A stretch of DNA of 64,000 nt from Campylobacter jejuni (GTDB taxonomy: Bacteria; Campylobacterota; Campylobacteria; Campylobacterales; Campylobacteraceae): positions 1,488,001 to 1,552,000 of the forward strand of contig NZ_LN831025.1 in assembly GCF_001457695.1 (NCBI RefSeq), written 5' to 3'. The notes beneath the pieces were generated by a model. It searched no databases. It was given only the letters and a program-made list of their open reading frames with translations, and was not told where the DNA came from. Both the position numbers and the translations under genes were made by a program. This document shows, piece by piece, positions 1 through 9,974 of the stretch; within the stretch, counting starts at the first letter, position 1, and every line of letters starts with the position of its first letter.

Positions 1-1402
1 CAAAAGCCCCTGGCAAAGAAACTTCACCTTGAACTATGATGAGATTATTCTTACTTGGTACATTAATAGTATCACCATCTTCTAAAATAACCGAATTATA
101 AGACTTTGGATTATCGATGACAATTTGACCCTTAGGCTCTACTTGCTTAGCTCTTTGGATAAATTCTAAAATCGTTTTTGCTTGTTGAGCTCTTATAGCT
201 GCGCCTTGAGCTGTAACAGAACTGCTAGTTAAAGCTAGAGTTTCAAGCTCTTTAAGCTGAGCATTGATAAGTTCTTTTTGAGTTCTAGCTACACTTTTTC
301 TAAATACTTGCAAAGCTTGCATATTTGATTGCGGATTAGCCTTGATTAGTTTAGAAATATCTTCCAAAGTCGTTCCTTTGCCCACAACTAAAGTTTTTAA
401 ACCATTATGCTCGCCATTTACACTTATAGTTATATTTTCAGAAACATACTCAGGGTGAAATTCTACCTCATCTCCCGTTCTAAGTAAAACTTTTGAAAAT
501 TGCATTTTATTATAAGCACTGACATCAAGTTTATGATCTTCACCATAACTTTTTACGATAGCATTAGTCACGATAGGTTTAGCACCTGATACTCTAGCTA
601 AGTCAGCTAAAGTTTTAATATCATTTGAAAGTTCAAAACGAAAAGGTCTTTGCACATCACCGTTAACAAAAGCGTAATTTTGAACATTTCCTACTAAAAT
701 AACATCTCCGCTTCTAAAAGGAAAAAGATCCATTTGCCCCTTTAGTAAAAAATCATATAAATCGATATTTTTTATCACACTGTTATTGCGCAAAATTTGA
801 ATATCTCTAAAACTTCCATATTCTAAATTTATACCCCTTGCTTTATCAAGATACTGTATTACTGAATCCGAACTAAGTCCTTGATAAAGTCCTGGAGCAT
901 TAACGCTTCCTGTTACAAAAACACTGACATTTTGATAAGCATTCATATCTGCATAAACAAAAACATTGCTTTTATAGATTTTATTAACACGTGCTTTTAT
1001 AACACTTACAAGGGCACTATTTTTCACACCTAGTAAATTTACAGCTCCTACTTTAGGGATAAAAATATTTCCTTGAGAATCCACCACTAAAACTTGCGAA
1101 AACTCAACAGCTCCCCAAATTTTAAGACTGATTTGATCACCGACTGCGATCTTATAATCTGGGTTATAAACTCTTTGATTGTAATTTTTAAAATTTCCAT
1201 TAAAAAGATGAGCACCAAATACTAAAATTTGATGAATTTTTGTAAGATTATTTTCTTTATTTGCTATATCATAATTTGAGCTTAAATTTTGATCTATACT
1301 AGTTGTAGTAGAACCTTGATCTTCCGCTGAAATGATTTGTGAAACATCCACAGCTCCAAAACATAAAATACAACTAAAAAATAAAATTAATATTTTCTTC
1401 AT
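1..1402 (-). CDS. kpsD: Capsule polysaccharide export protein KpsD (3' end cut by window)
   Basis: Translating the minus strand from an ATG at 1402 gives an uninterrupted frame of 467 codons running off the window edge. It starts MKKILILFFSCILCFGAVD, a Sec signal peptide. SLBB/polysaccharide-export character is visible in segments such as KIWGAVEFSQVLVVDSQGNI and VNAPGLYQGL. KpsD is the periplasmic/outer-membrane component that moves group 2 capsule through the envelope, acting with KpsE. The start is 1 nt beyond the kpsE stop, so it is the downstream gene of a kpsM-T-E-D transcription unit. The family is about 550 residues, so roughly 85 C-terminal residues are missing. Analogue of Cj1444c. 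Confidence 0.93.
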   Translation of the reverse strand, partial: MKKILILFFSCILCFGAVDVSQIISAEDQGSTTTSIDQNLSSNYDIANKENNLTKIHQILVFGAHLFNGNFKNYNQRVYNPDYKIAVGDQISLKIWGAVEFSQVLVVDSQGNIFIPKVGAVNLLGVKNSALVSVIKARVNKIYKSNVFVYADMNAYQNVSVFVTGSVNAPGLYQGLSSDSVIQYLDKARGINLEYGSFRDIQILRNNSVIKNIDLYDFLLKGQMDLFPFRSGDVILVGNVQNYAFVNGDVQRPFRFELSNDIKTLADLARVSGAKPIVTNAIVKSYGEDHKLDVSAYNKMQFSKVLLRTGDEVEFHPEYVSENITISVNGEHNGLKTLVVGKGTTLEDISKLIKANPQSNMQALQVFRKSVARTQKELINAQLKELETLALTSSSVTAQGAAIRAQQAKTILEFIQRAKQVEPKGQIVIDNPKSYNSVILEDGDTINVPSKNNLIIVQGEVSLPGAF

Positions 1403-1403
1403 T

Positions 1404-2522
1404 TTAATACTTATGCTCCTCTATTATCATTTTAATAAATTTAACAATCCCAAAAATCAAAGATAATACAATAAATGCTGTTAAAATATCATAAATTCTT
1501 TCAGGATATTTTGCACTTTCTGGAATATCTGGACTTTGAATGATGACAAGTTGTTTTATTTTTCTTAATGCTTCTATTCTAGCACTTTCATAAGCTTTTA
1601 AAGCTGCTTCATAAGCTTTTTGCGCAAAAGTAGCTTCTATAGTTAAATCCTGAAATTTAGCAGCCAAGTCATTTAATTTTTGAGCAGGATTATTGGCTGA
1701 GATTTTAGATTTTTCCCTTAAAAGTTGTTTTTTGATTGCTTCAATTTCTGCTTTAAGTGCTACTACTTCAGGTGCTGCATCATTCATATAGCTTTGTAAG
1801 GTTAAAAGTTTGGCTTCTTTTTGAGCTAGATTAGCCTCAATTTGTGCAACCAAACTCGCTTTAGTTTCAGCTTGCTTTAAAGGATCGAAAACTCCGTATT
1901 TATTTTGAAAAGCAATCAAATCGTTTTGTGCTTTTTGATATCGTTCTTTGTATTTTTGTACTTCATTTTCAGCAAAAGCCATTTGTTCTCTAGCTGCTTT
2001 ATGAGAGATTTCGTTGATAAACTTTTCGCTTTCTTGCATAATAGTTTGAGCAATCAAATGAGCTGATTTAGGTGTAAAACCCTCTACTTCAACTTTTAAA
2101 AGTTTAGTGGTTTCATCCGTATGAACCTTAACTCTTGCTTGGTAGTATTTAAGATAAGATTCTATCGAGCTTGAATCCCAAATTTTAAAAGGTAAATCTA
2201 TATGTTGCTCTTGATAAAGATTTTTAAGTTTAATTTTCTCATCTAAAATCTTTAACATATCACTTGATTCTATATAACCTTTTAGATAATTTAAATCTTC
2301 GCTTGCTGTAGAAGTACTACTAAGCAAAGACAAGATTCCACTTGTTTGAGCACTTTCTCCACTTGTTGATCTAACATCTAAAATCATCGTGCTTACATAT
2401 CTTGGTGCTGCAATCAATGTATAATAAATCACAACAAAAATCATTATAAACCAAACAATTTTAAAAGAATCAAATATACTTAAATCTTTGATTTGTTCTA
2501 ATAAAGTTTTATTTTCTTCCAT
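1404..2522 (-). CDS. kpsE: Capsule polysaccharide export inner-membrane protein KpsE
   Basis: A 372-residue protein with an N-terminal membrane segment (about residues 22-40, IVWFIMIFVVIYYTLIAA), a long periplasmic coiled coil (about 180-325, rich in Ala/Gln/Lys/Glu) and a second membrane segment near the C-terminus (about 343-363). This is the polysaccharide co-polymerase layout of KpsE, which bridges the KpsMT transporter and KpsD. The start codon shares one base with the kpsT stop (both at 2522), so translational coupling is likely. Analogue of Cj1445c. Both membrane segments and the length fit the family, so identity is secure. Confidence 0.94.
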   Translation of the reverse strand: MEENKTLLEQIKDLSIFDSFKIVWFIMIFVVIYYTLIAAPRYVSTMILDVRSTSGESAQTSGILSLLSSTSTASEDLNYLKGYIESSDMLKILDEKIKLKNLYQEQHIDLPFKIWDSSSIESYLKYYQARVKVHTDETTKLLKVEVEGFTPKSAHLIAQTIMQESEKFINEISHKAAREQMAFAENEVQKYKERYQKAQNDLIAFQNKYGVFDPLKQAETKASLVAQIEANLAQKEAKLLTLQSYMNDAAPEVVALKAEIEAIKKQLLREKSKISANNPAQKLNDLAAKFQDLTIEATFAQKAYEAALKAYESARIEALRKIKQLVIIQSPDIPESAKYPERIYDILTAFIVLSLIFGIVKFIKMIIEEHKY

Positions 2523-3184
2523 TAAGCTTTTCCTTGATATACAGCTATTCCTTCATCTACATCATCATAAACCGTAATTTGTCCATTTTTCATATAAATT
2601 ATTTTATCACACCATTCTTTAATTTCAGCTACATTATGAGATACCATAATCACTTTTGATTTGCTTAATCTTTCTCTATATAATTTCACACTTTTTTCCC
2701 TAAAAGCAGGATCTCCAACAGCTCCAGCCTCATCGATCAAATAATAATCAAAATCAAAAGCCATGCTAAGTCCAAAAGCTATCCTAGCACTCATTCCTGA
2801 AGAATAAGTCTTCATAGGCTCATCAAAAAATTTCCCAAGCTCTGCAAAATCTTCTACAAATTTTACTTTTTCTTGAAGTTCTTGTCCTTTATAACCATAT
2901 ACTCTAGCTACAAATTTAGCATTATCTCTGGCGGTTAAAGAACCTTGAAAAGCTCCATTTAATCCCAAAGGCCAAGATAATTTTTTATTAGTAATTATCT
3001 TGCCACTATCAGGAAGCTCTGCTCCGCTTAAAAGTCTCATGAGAGTGGACTTACCTGCACCATTACCCCCCATCAATCCTATACTACAATTTTCAGGAAA
3101 TTCAAAAGTAAAATTTTTAAAAACATAATGCCTCCCACCGCTAAATAAAGGATAAGATTTTGTTAGATTGATTAACTTTATCAT
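2522..3184 (-). CDS. kpsT: Capsule ABC transporter ATP-binding protein KpsT
   Basis: A 220-residue ABC ATPase. It has Walker A GGNGAGKST (about residues 39-47), the signature region YSSGMSARIAFGLSMA and a Walker B ending YYLIDEAGAVGD, followed by the switch histidine in VMVSHNV-type context (IMVSHNVAEI). KpsT powers export of lipid-linked group 2 capsule across the inner membrane with KpsM. It overlaps the kpsM stop by 4 nt and shares one base with kpsE. Analogue of Cj1447c. The short length without an extra C-terminal domain is normal for KpsT/Wzt of group 2 systems. Confidence 0.95.
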   Translation of the reverse strand: MIKLINLTKSYPLFSGGRHYVFKNFTFEFPENCSIGLMGGNGAGKSTLMRLLSGAELPDSGKIITNKKLSWPLGLNGAFQGSLTARDNAKFVARVYGYKGQELQEKVKFVEDFAELGKFFDEPMKTYSSGMSARIAFGLSMAFDFDYYLIDEAGAVGDPAFREKSVKLYRERLSKSKVIMVSHNVAEIKEWCDKIIYMKNGQITVYDDVDEGIAVYQGKA

Positions 3185-3963
3185 TCTTTTTTTGCCGCCG
3201 TTAAAGCTTGTCTGTTATAGTAATAGACAAAAAGTCCTATAAATAAAACAAGTAAAATCCAAAATATAGCATAAAAATAACTATATTCATCTTGCAAAGG
3301 ATAATTCTCAAAAAAATTAAATCTTAAAAGCTCCATTATGTGAAGCAAAGGATTATAATAAAATATATCAAGCAAAAGTCTTGGCATAAGCCAAGTAGGA
3401 AATATAATCCCAGAACTCCAATAAAACACTATGCTAAAATAAGCTAATAAAGTTCTTAAAGGTTCTACAAAGTGCCAAATAATAGCAAAACAAATCCCTA
3501 AAGCAAAAGCTGAGCATATGAGTAAAAAAATACAAAATAAAACTCCAAGTAAATGAACAGGAAATACATCAAATCTAAAAAACCATCCTGCAAAAAAAAG
3601 CACAGTGATAAAAATCACAAAATAAATACAAAATTCGAGCAAAGTTCTAGCAATAAATACATGTATAGGCTTTACAGGTTTATAAGCAAAAAGAGCCAAA
3701 TTTGCCTGAGTACCATTCATAAGCTGGGTTACTATACTTCTAAACATAAAAAAAGGCATAATGCCTGAAATCAAAAACATAAAAATAGAAATTCCCTCAG
3801 GCATAACTTGATGATGATATTCTCTTATAATGGTGAGAATTACCGTGATCGCAAGCGTTATTGACATTGGTTCTCCAACTACCCAAAGATAACCCAAATG
3901 CCTATTAACACCAAATCTAGTTTTTAACTCTCTAAAAAATAAAGCGTGAATTACATTTAACAT
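3181..3963 (-). CDS. kpsM: Capsule ABC transporter permease KpsM
   Basis: A 260-residue ABC-2 type permease with about six hydrophobic helices and the conserved N-terminal motif region LFFRELKTRFGVNRHLGYLW. It forms the inner-membrane channel for capsule polysaccharide together with KpsT. It is the first gene of the four-gene kps export set on the minus strand. The 73 bp upstream separate it from a YhbP-like gene on the same strand, so it either has its own AT-rich promoter there or is read through. Analogue of Cj1448c. Confidence 0.94.
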   Translation of the reverse strand: MLNVIHALFFRELKTRFGVNRHLGYLWVVGEPMSITLAITVILTIIREYHHQVMPEGISIFMFLISGIMPFFMFRSIVTQLMNGTQANLALFAYKPVKPIHVFIARTLLEFCIYFVIFITVLFFAGWFFRFDVFPVHLLGVLFCIFLLICSAFALGICFAIIWHFVEPLRTLLAYFSIVFYWSSGIIFPTWLMPRLLLDIFYYNPLLHIMELLRFNFFENYPLQDEYSYFYAIFWILLVLFIGLFVYYYNRQALTAAKKE

Positions 3964-4036
3964 TTATTTTCTATAACCTAACAATTTTACATAAACCATA
4001 ATCATAACTCATTTTTTTAAACAAAATCATAAAAAT

Positions 4037-4444
4037 TTATTTTTTACAAAACTCAAGCTTTTTACTAAGTCCTAAAGCATTGTTAGTAAATTTAAGCCAA
4101 AAAAGCTCTAAGGCATAAATTTTTGCACTTTTATCAAGTTTAGCAAAGGGAAATTTAGAAAAATAAATTTTCATTTGCTCCTTGCTTGCCATTTTAAACT
4201 CGGCCTTAGCTTGCACACCTTTTAAAAAGGCTATTTTACTTTCTTTGGCTATATTAAGTGCTATACTTGAATTTTCACTGGCTAATCTTATATGCTTAGT
4301 ATCTTCATGAGAAGCGATAATAAAAGCTAAATTCTTCTCATCAAAAGCATAAAAAGCACTAGCTGTATAAACACCTTTTTCATCAATCATAGCCCAAGAT
4401 AAAAGCTGCTCATTTTTTATAAATTCTAAAATTCTTTCATCCAT
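4037..4444 (-). CDS. YhbP/UPF0306-like split-barrel (FMN-binding type) protein
   Basis: A 135-residue protein with the pyridoxamine-phosphate-oxidase-like split-barrel pattern: an N-terminal ILEFIKNEQLLSWAMIDEKG strand and FIIASHEDTKHIRLASEN, where the KHIRLASEN segment resembles the flavin-phosphate contact of this fold. It most resembles the YhbP/UPF0306 group. No substrate is known. It sits alone between kpsM and a divergent gene, so context gives no function. Analogue of Cj1449c. The fold assignment is by pattern only. Confidence 0.75.
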   Translation of the reverse strand: MDERILEFIKNEQLLSWAMIDEKGVYTASAFYAFDEKNLAFIIASHEDTKHIRLASENSSIALNIAKESKIAFLKGVQAKAEFKMASKEQMKIYFSKFPFAKLDKSAKIYALELFWLKFTNNALGLSKKLEFCKK

Positions 4445-4499
4445 ATTGTAAAAATTATACTAAAATATTTTTAAAAATAACCGATTTTTAATTTAAACT

Positions 4500-4512
4500 A
4501 TAAATATAAGGG
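4500..4512 (+). promoter_or_regulatory. Candidate promoter -10 region for the 4519 gene
   Basis: The short divergent spacer (4445-4518) contains TATAAATATAAGG just before the ribosome binding site GGGGAAG and the ATG at 4519. The -10-like TATAAA would give a very short leader, so this is only a candidate for the rightward gene. Confidence 0.3.
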
Positions 4513-4518
4513 GAAGAA

Positions 4519-5106
4519 ATGCAAATTGATGCTAGCAAAAACCAAAGTTTTTCGATGGATTATACAACAAAAAGTGGCAAACATTTAGCCTTATCTATGT
4601 ATGATAATCAAAGCGTAAGTTATGCAAACAATGAAGAAGGCAAGACTCTTAATCTTAAGCGTCAGTATGGCTTTAGTTTTACTTTTGAAGGCTCTAAGCT
4701 CACACAAAATGATCTTGATGAGATTAAAAATGCTATGAAAGAAGTTGAACCTATGATCAAAGACTTTTTAGCAAATTCTAAAGTCGGAGAGTTAAAGCCA
4801 AAAGAAATTATAGAATCAGCTATGCAAATGGCAAATGTTCTACCAACACCAAATGATGAAAACCATCAAAATGCTATTATGAATAATTTTACAAATAAAC
4901 TCAGTGATTTACTAAAACAAAATCAAACAGATGATAAAGATATCAATGCTTCTATGCTTGAAGATAGCAAAAAACTTCTCGATGAAGTTTTAGAACAAAT
5001 GAAAAAACAACTTGAAAAACAACTTGAAAAACAACTTGAAAAACAACAAGAAAAAGCCAAGGAAAATCAAGATAAGACAGATGATAGTTTAAATCTTTAC
5101 GCTTAA
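4519..5106 (+). CDS. Hypothetical protein with C-terminal QLEK repeats
   Basis: A 195-residue soluble protein without signal peptide. The N-terminal half is polar beta-type sequence; the C-terminal 45 residues are a charged helix or coiled coil ending in a repeat of the unit QLEK encoded by 12-bp tandem DNA repeats (5008-5055). The analogue Cj1450 has been called an ATP/GTP-binding protein, but no Walker motif is visible here. A good ribosome binding site (AAGGGGAAG) precedes the ATG. Function unknown. Confidence 0.8.
   Translation: MQIDASKNQSFSMDYTTKSGKHLALSMYDNQSVSYANNEEGKTLNLKRQYGFSFTFEGSKLTQNDLDEIKNAMKEVEPMIKDFLANSKVGELKPKEIIESAMQMANVLPTPNDENHQNAIMNNFTNKLSDLLKQNQTDDKDINASMLEDSKKLLDEVLEQMKKQLEKQLEKQLEKQQEKAKENQDKTDDSLNLYA
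5008..5055 (+). repeat. 12-bp tandem repeat, three perfect plus one imperfect unit
   Basis: The unit caacttgaaaaa occurs three times perfectly (5008-5043) and once with changes (5044-5055), encoding QLEK QLEK QLEK QQEK. Unit length is a multiple of three, so copy-number change keeps frame and only alters the length of the C-terminal helix. Confidence 0.9.
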
Positions 5107-5141
5107 ATCATATAATATTAAAAATTATCAAGGAGTTTTAA

Positions 5142-5831
5142 ATGACAAATATCGAAATTTTAGAAAATATGCTCAAACTCCAACAAAAACTCAACGATGA
5201 AACAAACGGCTTAAATTGGGAAAATGGCTATACCAAAGAAGGAAAACTGATCAGTTGGAGACGCTGTATTTATATGGAATGTGCAGAACTTATAGACTCT
5301 TTTGCATGGAAACATTGGAAAAACATTTCAAGTCCAACAAATTGGGAAAATGTACGCATAGAGATTGTTGATATTTGGCATTTTATCTTAAGTCTTTTAC
5401 TTGAAGAATATCGCAATAAAAATGGAAACAATTTTAAAATTATAGCCAATGAAGTGATTTCAGTGAGTGTATTTCAGGATTTTTGCAAAGAAGAAGAGCA
5501 TCCTAATGAGAGTGATATTTATGGTATTTTAAATGACATAGAGCTTATTATCCATAAATGCAGTGGCTTTGGATTTAATCTTGGAGAATTGCTTTCAACC
5601 TATTTTACCCTAGCTATTAAATGTGGGCTAAATCTTGAAATTCTTTATAAAACCTACATAGGTAAAAATGTTTTAAATATTTTTAGACAAAACAATGGTT
5701 ACAAAGATGGTAGCTATAAAAAAACTTGGAATGGTAAAGAAGATAATGAAGTTTTAGCTCAAATTTTAGAACAAGAGCTTGATTTTGATGCTATTTATAA
5801 AAAACTAGAAGAATGCTACAAAAAGGCATAA
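5142..5831 (+). CDS. dut: Dimeric dUTPase (dUTP diphosphatase)
   Basis: A 229-residue all-alpha NTP pyrophosphatase of the dimeric dUTPase/MazG superfamily, not the trimeric beta dUTPase. The substrate-binding region NWENGYTKEGKLISWRRC and the metal-binding helices MECAELIDSFAWKHWK and EIVDIWHFILSL (ExxE and ExxD acidic clusters) are clear. It hydrolyses dUTP to dUMP, keeping uracil out of DNA and feeding thymidylate synthesis. A TATAAT at 5111-5116 and an AAGGAG ribosome site precede it. The stop is followed directly by the next gene. Analogue of Cj1451. Confidence 0.93.
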   Translation: MTNIEILENMLKLQQKLNDETNGLNWENGYTKEGKLISWRRCIYMECAELIDSFAWKHWKNISSPTNWENVRIEIVDIWHFILSLLLEEYRNKNGNNFKIIANEVISVSVFQDFCKEEEHPNESDIYGILNDIELIIHKCSGFGFNLGELLSTYFTLAIKCGLNLEILYKTYIGKNVLNIFRQNNGYKDGSYKKTWNGKEDNEVLAQILEQELDFDAIYKKLEECYKKA

Positions 5832-5832
5832 T

Positions 5833-6546
5833 TTGGATATTTTAAAACTTGCGATCAAAGATTTTTTAAGTCTTAAATTTTTAAAATTTGCCTTAATTCC
5901 TTTGATTTTTAGCCTTGTACTTATGCTTTTTTTAGGAGTACTTGGCTTTTCGGCTTTGCTGGATTATTTTAATTCTTTATTTAGCGTTGGAGAGGATTCG
6001 TTTTGGGCGTGGTTTTATGCCCTTCATTTTGTGCAAATTTTAATCACCATCATAAGCTTTTTATTTTCAGGTTTTATTGTTGTTTTTGCTTCGGTTTTTT
6101 TAGCCCTTTTTATCACTTCTTTTCTCACTCCTTTTATCGCTAAAGAAATCAACCAAAAATATTACCATTATGATAATACAAACGAAGTTTCAACCCTAAA
6201 AACTATCTTTGAAATTTTTAAAATATTTATAAAATTTATAGGGATTTTTTTACTTTGCACCTTGGCTTTATTTTTACCTTTTATCAATATTTTTGTATAT
6301 TATCTTGCCTTTTATTATCTCTTTCACAAACTTTTAATGATTGATATTACAAGCACGATTTTAGACAAAGAAAGTTTTAAAAGCTTTCATTCTGATTTTT
6401 CGCCTTTAGAGTTTAAATTTAGCACTCTTTGTTTTTATCTACTCTCATCAGTACCACTTTTAGGACTTTTTTTACAAGTGTTTTTTATGATTTTTCTCAC
6501 ACATTTAGGCTATCAAAGAATTTTAAAACTAAAAGCTAAGGCTTGA
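5833..6546 (+). CDS. EI24-domain integral membrane protein
   Basis: A 237-residue protein with four or more hydrophobic helices (about 15-40, 65-100, 135-165, 195-225), matching the EI24/CysZ-like membrane family. The start is a TTG at 5833, one base after the dut stop, so it is probably translationally coupled to dut. The 3' end overlaps the convergent tilS gene by 18 nt. The transport substrate cannot be told; CysZ imports sulfate in enterobacteria, but similarity here is only at family level. Analogue of Cj1452. Confidence 0.82.
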   Translation: MDILKLAIKDFLSLKFLKFALIPLIFSLVLMLFLGVLGFSALLDYFNSLFSVGEDSFWAWFYALHFVQILITIISFLFSGFIVVFASVFLALFITSFLTPFIAKEINQKYYHYDNTNEVSTLKTIFEIFKIFIKFIGIFLLCTLALFLPFINIFVYYLAFYYLFHKLLMIDITSTILDKESFKSFHSDFSPLEFKFSTLCFYLLSSVPLLGLFLQVFFMIFLTHLGYQRILKLKAKA

Positions 6547-7494
6547 AATATCGATTTTATGATTATATAAATAAGCTCTTAAAAGTCTTGGAATTTTAGC
6601 TATTCTGCATTCTTCTTTAAAATTTTTAGGTAATTTTTGACAAGTTTCATACTCAAAAACAATAGCTTGTTCGTTTTTATATACAAGTGCTATTTTACCA
6701 CCTAAAACACAATCACCCCTTAAAAGCTCCTTTCTTTGTGCTGTGCTTAAAAGTAAACCTTTAATTTTCACCGCTCTAGCGATCAAGCTTTCATTTTTAG
6801 GGCAAATAAGAAGTCCTTGAATTTCTTTGATATTTTCAAAATCATAAAGTTTTTTCCTATCTTCATCAAGATAAGAAAAACTTCTTTTTAAACCCTGATG
6901 AAATTTACTCACAAAGGCATTAGAGAATTTTTTTCTTATATAATTTCTAAAATATTTTTCATTTTCATTACTTTCATCATGGAAATAAAAAATATCTTTT
7001 TCTTTTAAAAAAGATGAAATTTCATCTTTACTTATAAAGAGTAAAGGGCGTAAAAGTGTATAATTTTGGCGTTTTTCACACTCTTGCATACCTAAAATTT
7101 CAGCCAAACCTGCTCCTCGTGAAAGTTGCATCAAAAACCATTCAAATTGATCGTTTAAATGATGGGCTAAGATAAGATGATCATAATCTTGCTCAAGACA
7201 AATTTTTTCAAAAAAATCATAGCGAAAATCTCTGGCTTTTTTTTCAAAATTACTTTGAAATTTAGGAGCGTGTTTTATGAAAATTTTTTTATGAAATCTT
7301 AAAGCAAGTTCTTTGGCTTTTAACTCTTCTAAATCACTATTTTTTCTTGTTTTGTAATTTATCATCACAAGATCAAAGTCGATCTTTTCTTGCATTAAAA
7401 GATAAAAAAGCGCACTAGAATCACTTCCATAAGAAAAAGCGAGTAAATTTTTACCCTTTTTTAAAAGGGCTAAAATTTCATCTTTAATTTGCAT
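6529..7494 (-). CDS. tilS: tRNA(Ile)-lysidine synthase TilS
   Basis: A 321-residue N-type ATP pyrophosphatase. The PP-loop is at about residues 19-27 (FSYGSDSSA) and the TilS-typical segments [21 protein letters not shown] and [11 protein letters not shown] follow. The enzyme converts C34 of the CAU-anticodon tRNA-Ile to lysidine so that AUA is read as isoleucine, which is essential. The usual SGGxDS is SYGSDS here, which keeps the Ser-Asp-Ser core. It overlaps the rimO stop by 11 nt. Analogue of Cj1453c. Confidence 0.95.
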   Translation of the reverse strand: MQIKDEILALLKKGKNLLAFSYGSDSSALFYLLMQEKIDFDLVMINYKTRKNSDLEELKAKELALRFHKKIFIKHAPKFQSNFEKKARDFRYDFFEKICLEQDYDHLILAHHLNDQFEWFLMQLSRGAGLAEILGMQECEKRQNYTLLRPLLFISKDEISSFLKEKDIFYFHDESNENEKYFRNYIRKKFSNAFVSKFHQGLKRSFSYLDEDRKKLYDFENIKEIQGLLICPKNESLIARAVKIKGLLLSTAQRKELLRGDCVLGGKIALVYKNEQAIVFEYETCQKLPKNFKEECRIAKIPRLLRAYLYNHKIDISSLSF

Positions 7495-8803
7495 CTACTT
7501 TTCTTAAAGCCTTAGCAAGGAGCTTTTTATCAAGGTTTTGTAAAATTTCACATTCATAAATTTGCCCCATTTCTAAATTTCCACATTCGCTTTCATTGAT
7601 AAGAATTTCTCCATCAATCTCTCTATCCCATCTTAAATCTTTAGCTGCGATAAAAAACTCTCCCTCACTACTTTCTCCTGTGCAAACTACTAAACGCTTT
7701 TGCCCTACTTCTTTTTCAAAACTTTTTTCTATCACTTCATCAACAATTTTTTCTATGATTTTAAGCCTTTTATTGATCACTTTAAAAGACACTTGCTCCA
7801 TATCAAAAGCGGCTGTATCTTCTTCCTTAGAATACGCAAAAACGCTTATCCTATCAAAACCAAAGTCTTTAACAAACGCACAAAGCTCTTCAAAATCCGC
7901 CTCACTTTCACCTGGATGCCCTACGATAAAGCCCGTGCGTAAAAAACTATTTGGCACACTTTTCATTAAATTTAGCATTTCTTTAAGTCTTGTGCTATTT
8001 GCCCCACGCTTCATGATTTTAAGCATATTATCACTTATGTGTTGTAAAGGCATATCAAAATAATTTACAAAAATTTCAGAAGCTATAATGCGTTTGATCA
8101 AAGCTTCACTCGCACTCGTAGGATAAAGATATAAAATTCTAGCCGCTCTTATGCCTTTGATTTTTTCCACCTCATCGATTAAGCGTATAAGCCCATCTTT
8201 TTCACCCTTATCAAACAAATAAGAACTCGTATCTTGTGCAATAAAAGAAAAGTCCTTATAACCTCTAGCCACCAAATCTTTAAGCTCAGCTATAATGCTA
8301 CTTATTTCGCGAGATTTTAACTTGCCTTTAAAACTTGGGATGGCACAAAAAGAGCATTTTTGATTACAACCTTCGGCGATTTTTATAAAAGCATGGGAAT
8401 TTGAACCTGTGATAATGCGTTTGGAATTTTCACCCTGCAAATAAGTCGAATTGGAAAATAAATTTGTTTTTTTAAGTATCATTTCATCAATTCTTTCATA
8501 ATCACCCACACCTGTGAAAAGATCAACCTCAGGAAGTTCTTTCATAAGTTCTTCGCGGTAACGCTGCATCAAACAACCCGTAACCACCAAAAGAGAATCT
8601 TTTTTTCTTTGTTCGTGCAAATCCAAAATCGCATTAATGCTTTCTTTTTTTGCACTATCGATAAAACCACAGGTATTTACGATCAAAACATCGGCTTTGC
8701 TTGGTTCATCGCAAAGCTCATAAGCACTAAGGCGTCCTAGCATGATCTCACTATCGACTAAATTTTTATTACAACCTAAAGACATAAGATAAAGTTTTGA
8801 CAT
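7484..8803 (-). CDS. rimO: Ribosomal protein S12 methylthiotransferase RimO
   Basis: A 439-residue methylthiotransferase with the three-part layout. The UPF0004 domain has cysteines in [29 protein letters not shown] and VTGCLMQRY; the radical SAM core has CNQKCSFC (about residues 146-153); a TRAM-like C-terminus follows. It binds two 4Fe-4S clusters and adds a methylthio group to the conserved aspartate of S12. Co-directional with tilS and overlapping it, with a divergent promoter region shared with prfB. Analogue of Cj1454c. Confidence 0.95.
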   Translation of the reverse strand: MSKLYLMSLGCNKNLVDSEIMLGRLSAYELCDEPSKADVLIVNTCGFIDSAKKESINAILDLHEQRKKDSLLVVTGCLMQRYREELMKELPEVDLFTGVGDYERIDEMILKKTNLFSNSTYLQGENSKRIITGSNSHAFIKIAEGCNQKCSFCAIPSFKGKLKSREISSIIAELKDLVARGYKDFSFIAQDTSSYLFDKGEKDGLIRLIDEVEKIKGIRAARILYLYPTSASEALIKRIIASEIFVNYFDMPLQHISDNMLKIMKRGANSTRLKEMLNLMKSVPNSFLRTGFIVGHPGESEADFEELCAFVKDFGFDRISVFAYSKEEDTAAFDMEQVSFKVINKRLKIIEKIVDEVIEKSFEKEVGQKRLVVCTGESSEGEFFIAAKDLRWDREIDGEILINESECGNLEMGQIYECEILQNLDKKLLAKALRKVDAN

Positions 8804-8832
8804 TTTTTTCCTATATTAAAGTTTTCTTTTGA

Positions 8833-8859
8833 TATAATTTTTGATTTTAAAAATATAAT
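8833..8859 (+). promoter_or_regulatory. Candidate sigma70 -10 elements upstream of prfB
   Basis: Two TATAAT hexamers (8833-8838 and 8854-8859) lie in the AT-rich divergent spacer between rimO and prfB. The first has normal distance to a leader; the second is only 18 nt from the prfB ATG. No -35 box is expected in Campylobacter. Confidence 0.55.
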
Positions 8860-8876
8860 TATAGCAAAGAAATTTT

Positions 8877-9974
8877 ATGGATAATTACGAATTTAGCGAA
8901 CTTTTAAAAACTTTAAAAAACAAAGTCGGCAACATAGCCTCCATCATCAAGCCTGAAAATATCCAAACAAGGCTTAAAGAAATCGAAGAACTTGAAAATT
9001 CTCCTTCTTTTTGGAGTGATGTGAAACAAGCAGGGATCATAGGAAAAGAAAAAACCAAAATCACCAATCTACTTAAAAACTATGAAAATGCTTTTAATGC
9101 ACTAAATGACGCAAACGAACTTTTCGATCTAGCCAATAGCGAAAACGATACAGAAACGCTTGAAGCTTTATTTAATGATGCACCAAAACTTGAAGATACT
9201 ATCACAAGTCTTGAAATTTCCATGCTTTTAAGTGGGGAAAATGATGGTAAAAATGCCATTGTTTCCATTCATCCAGGTGCGGGCGGAACAGAAAGTAATG
9301 ACTGGGCAAGCATACTTTATAGAATGTATTTAAGATTTTGCGAAAGAGAAGGTTTTAAAGTCGAAACTCTAGACTTTCAAGAAGGCGAAGAAGCAGGGCT
9401 TAAAGATGTGAGCTTTTTAGTTAAAGGCGAAAATGCTTATGGTTATTTAAAGGCTGAAAATGGTATCCATCGTTTGGTAAGAACTTCTCCTTTTGATAGT
9501 GCAGGACGCCGCCATACAAGCTTTTCAAGTGTTATGGTAAGTCCTGAACTTGATGATGATATAGAAATTGAAATCGAAGAAAAAGATATAAGAATAGATT
9601 ATTACAGAGCAAGTGGTGCAGGCGGACAACATGTTAATAAAACAGAATCAGCTGTGAGAATCACGCATTTTCCAACTGGTATAGTTGTACAATGCCAAAA
9701 TGACAGAAGTCAGCACAAAAACAAAGCTACCGCTTTTAAAATGCTAAAATCTCGCCTTTATGAACTTGAACTCATGAAACAACAAGATAGTGCTAATGCT
9801 GGAGAAAAAAGCGAGATAGGCTGGGGGCATCAAATCCGCTCTTATGTGCTTTTCCCTTATCAGCAAGTCAAAGACAATCGCAGTGGAGAAGCTTTTTCTC
9901 AAGTGGATAATATCCTTGATGGGGATATTAAGAAAATGATAGAAGGCGTTTTGATTGCTTTAAAAGCGGAGTAA
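8877..9974 (+). CDS. prfB: Peptide chain release factor 2
   Basis: A 365-residue class I release factor. The tripeptide SPF that marks RF2 (UGA/UAA recognition) is in [15 protein letters not shown], and the catalytic GGQ is in [14 protein letters not shown]. The reading frame is continuous: there is no programmed +1 frameshift of the Escherichia coli type near the start. Its stop codon shares a base with the cstI start (TAATG at 9972-9976), so the accessory sialyltransferase is probably cotranscribed with it. Analogue of Cj1455. Confidence 0.96.
   Translation: MDNYEFSELLKTLKNKVGNIASIIKPENIQTRLKEIEELENSPSFWSDVKQAGIIGKEKTKITNLLKNYENAFNALNDANELFDLANSENDTETLEALFNDAPKLEDTITSLEISMLLSGENDGKNAIVSIHPGAGGTESNDWASILYRMYLRFCEREGFKVETLDFQEGEEAGLKDVSFLVKGENAYGYLKAENGIHRLVRTSPFDSAGRRHTSFSSVMVSPELDDDIEIEIEEKDIRIDYYRASGAGGQHVNKTESAVRITHFPTGIVVQCQNDRSQHKNKATAFKMLKSRLYELELMKQQDSANAGEKSEIGWGHQIRSYVLFPYQQVKDNRSGEAFSQVDNILDGDIKKMIEGVLIALKAE

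Noticed and set aside
7596-8063. Open frame opposite rimO (155 codons)
   Set aside because: Shadow of rimO: biased composition, no ribosome site, no domain; rimO is unmistakable.
8877-9974. Programmed frameshift in prfB
   Set aside because: The reading frame is continuous from the ATG; no in-frame UGA near codon 26.
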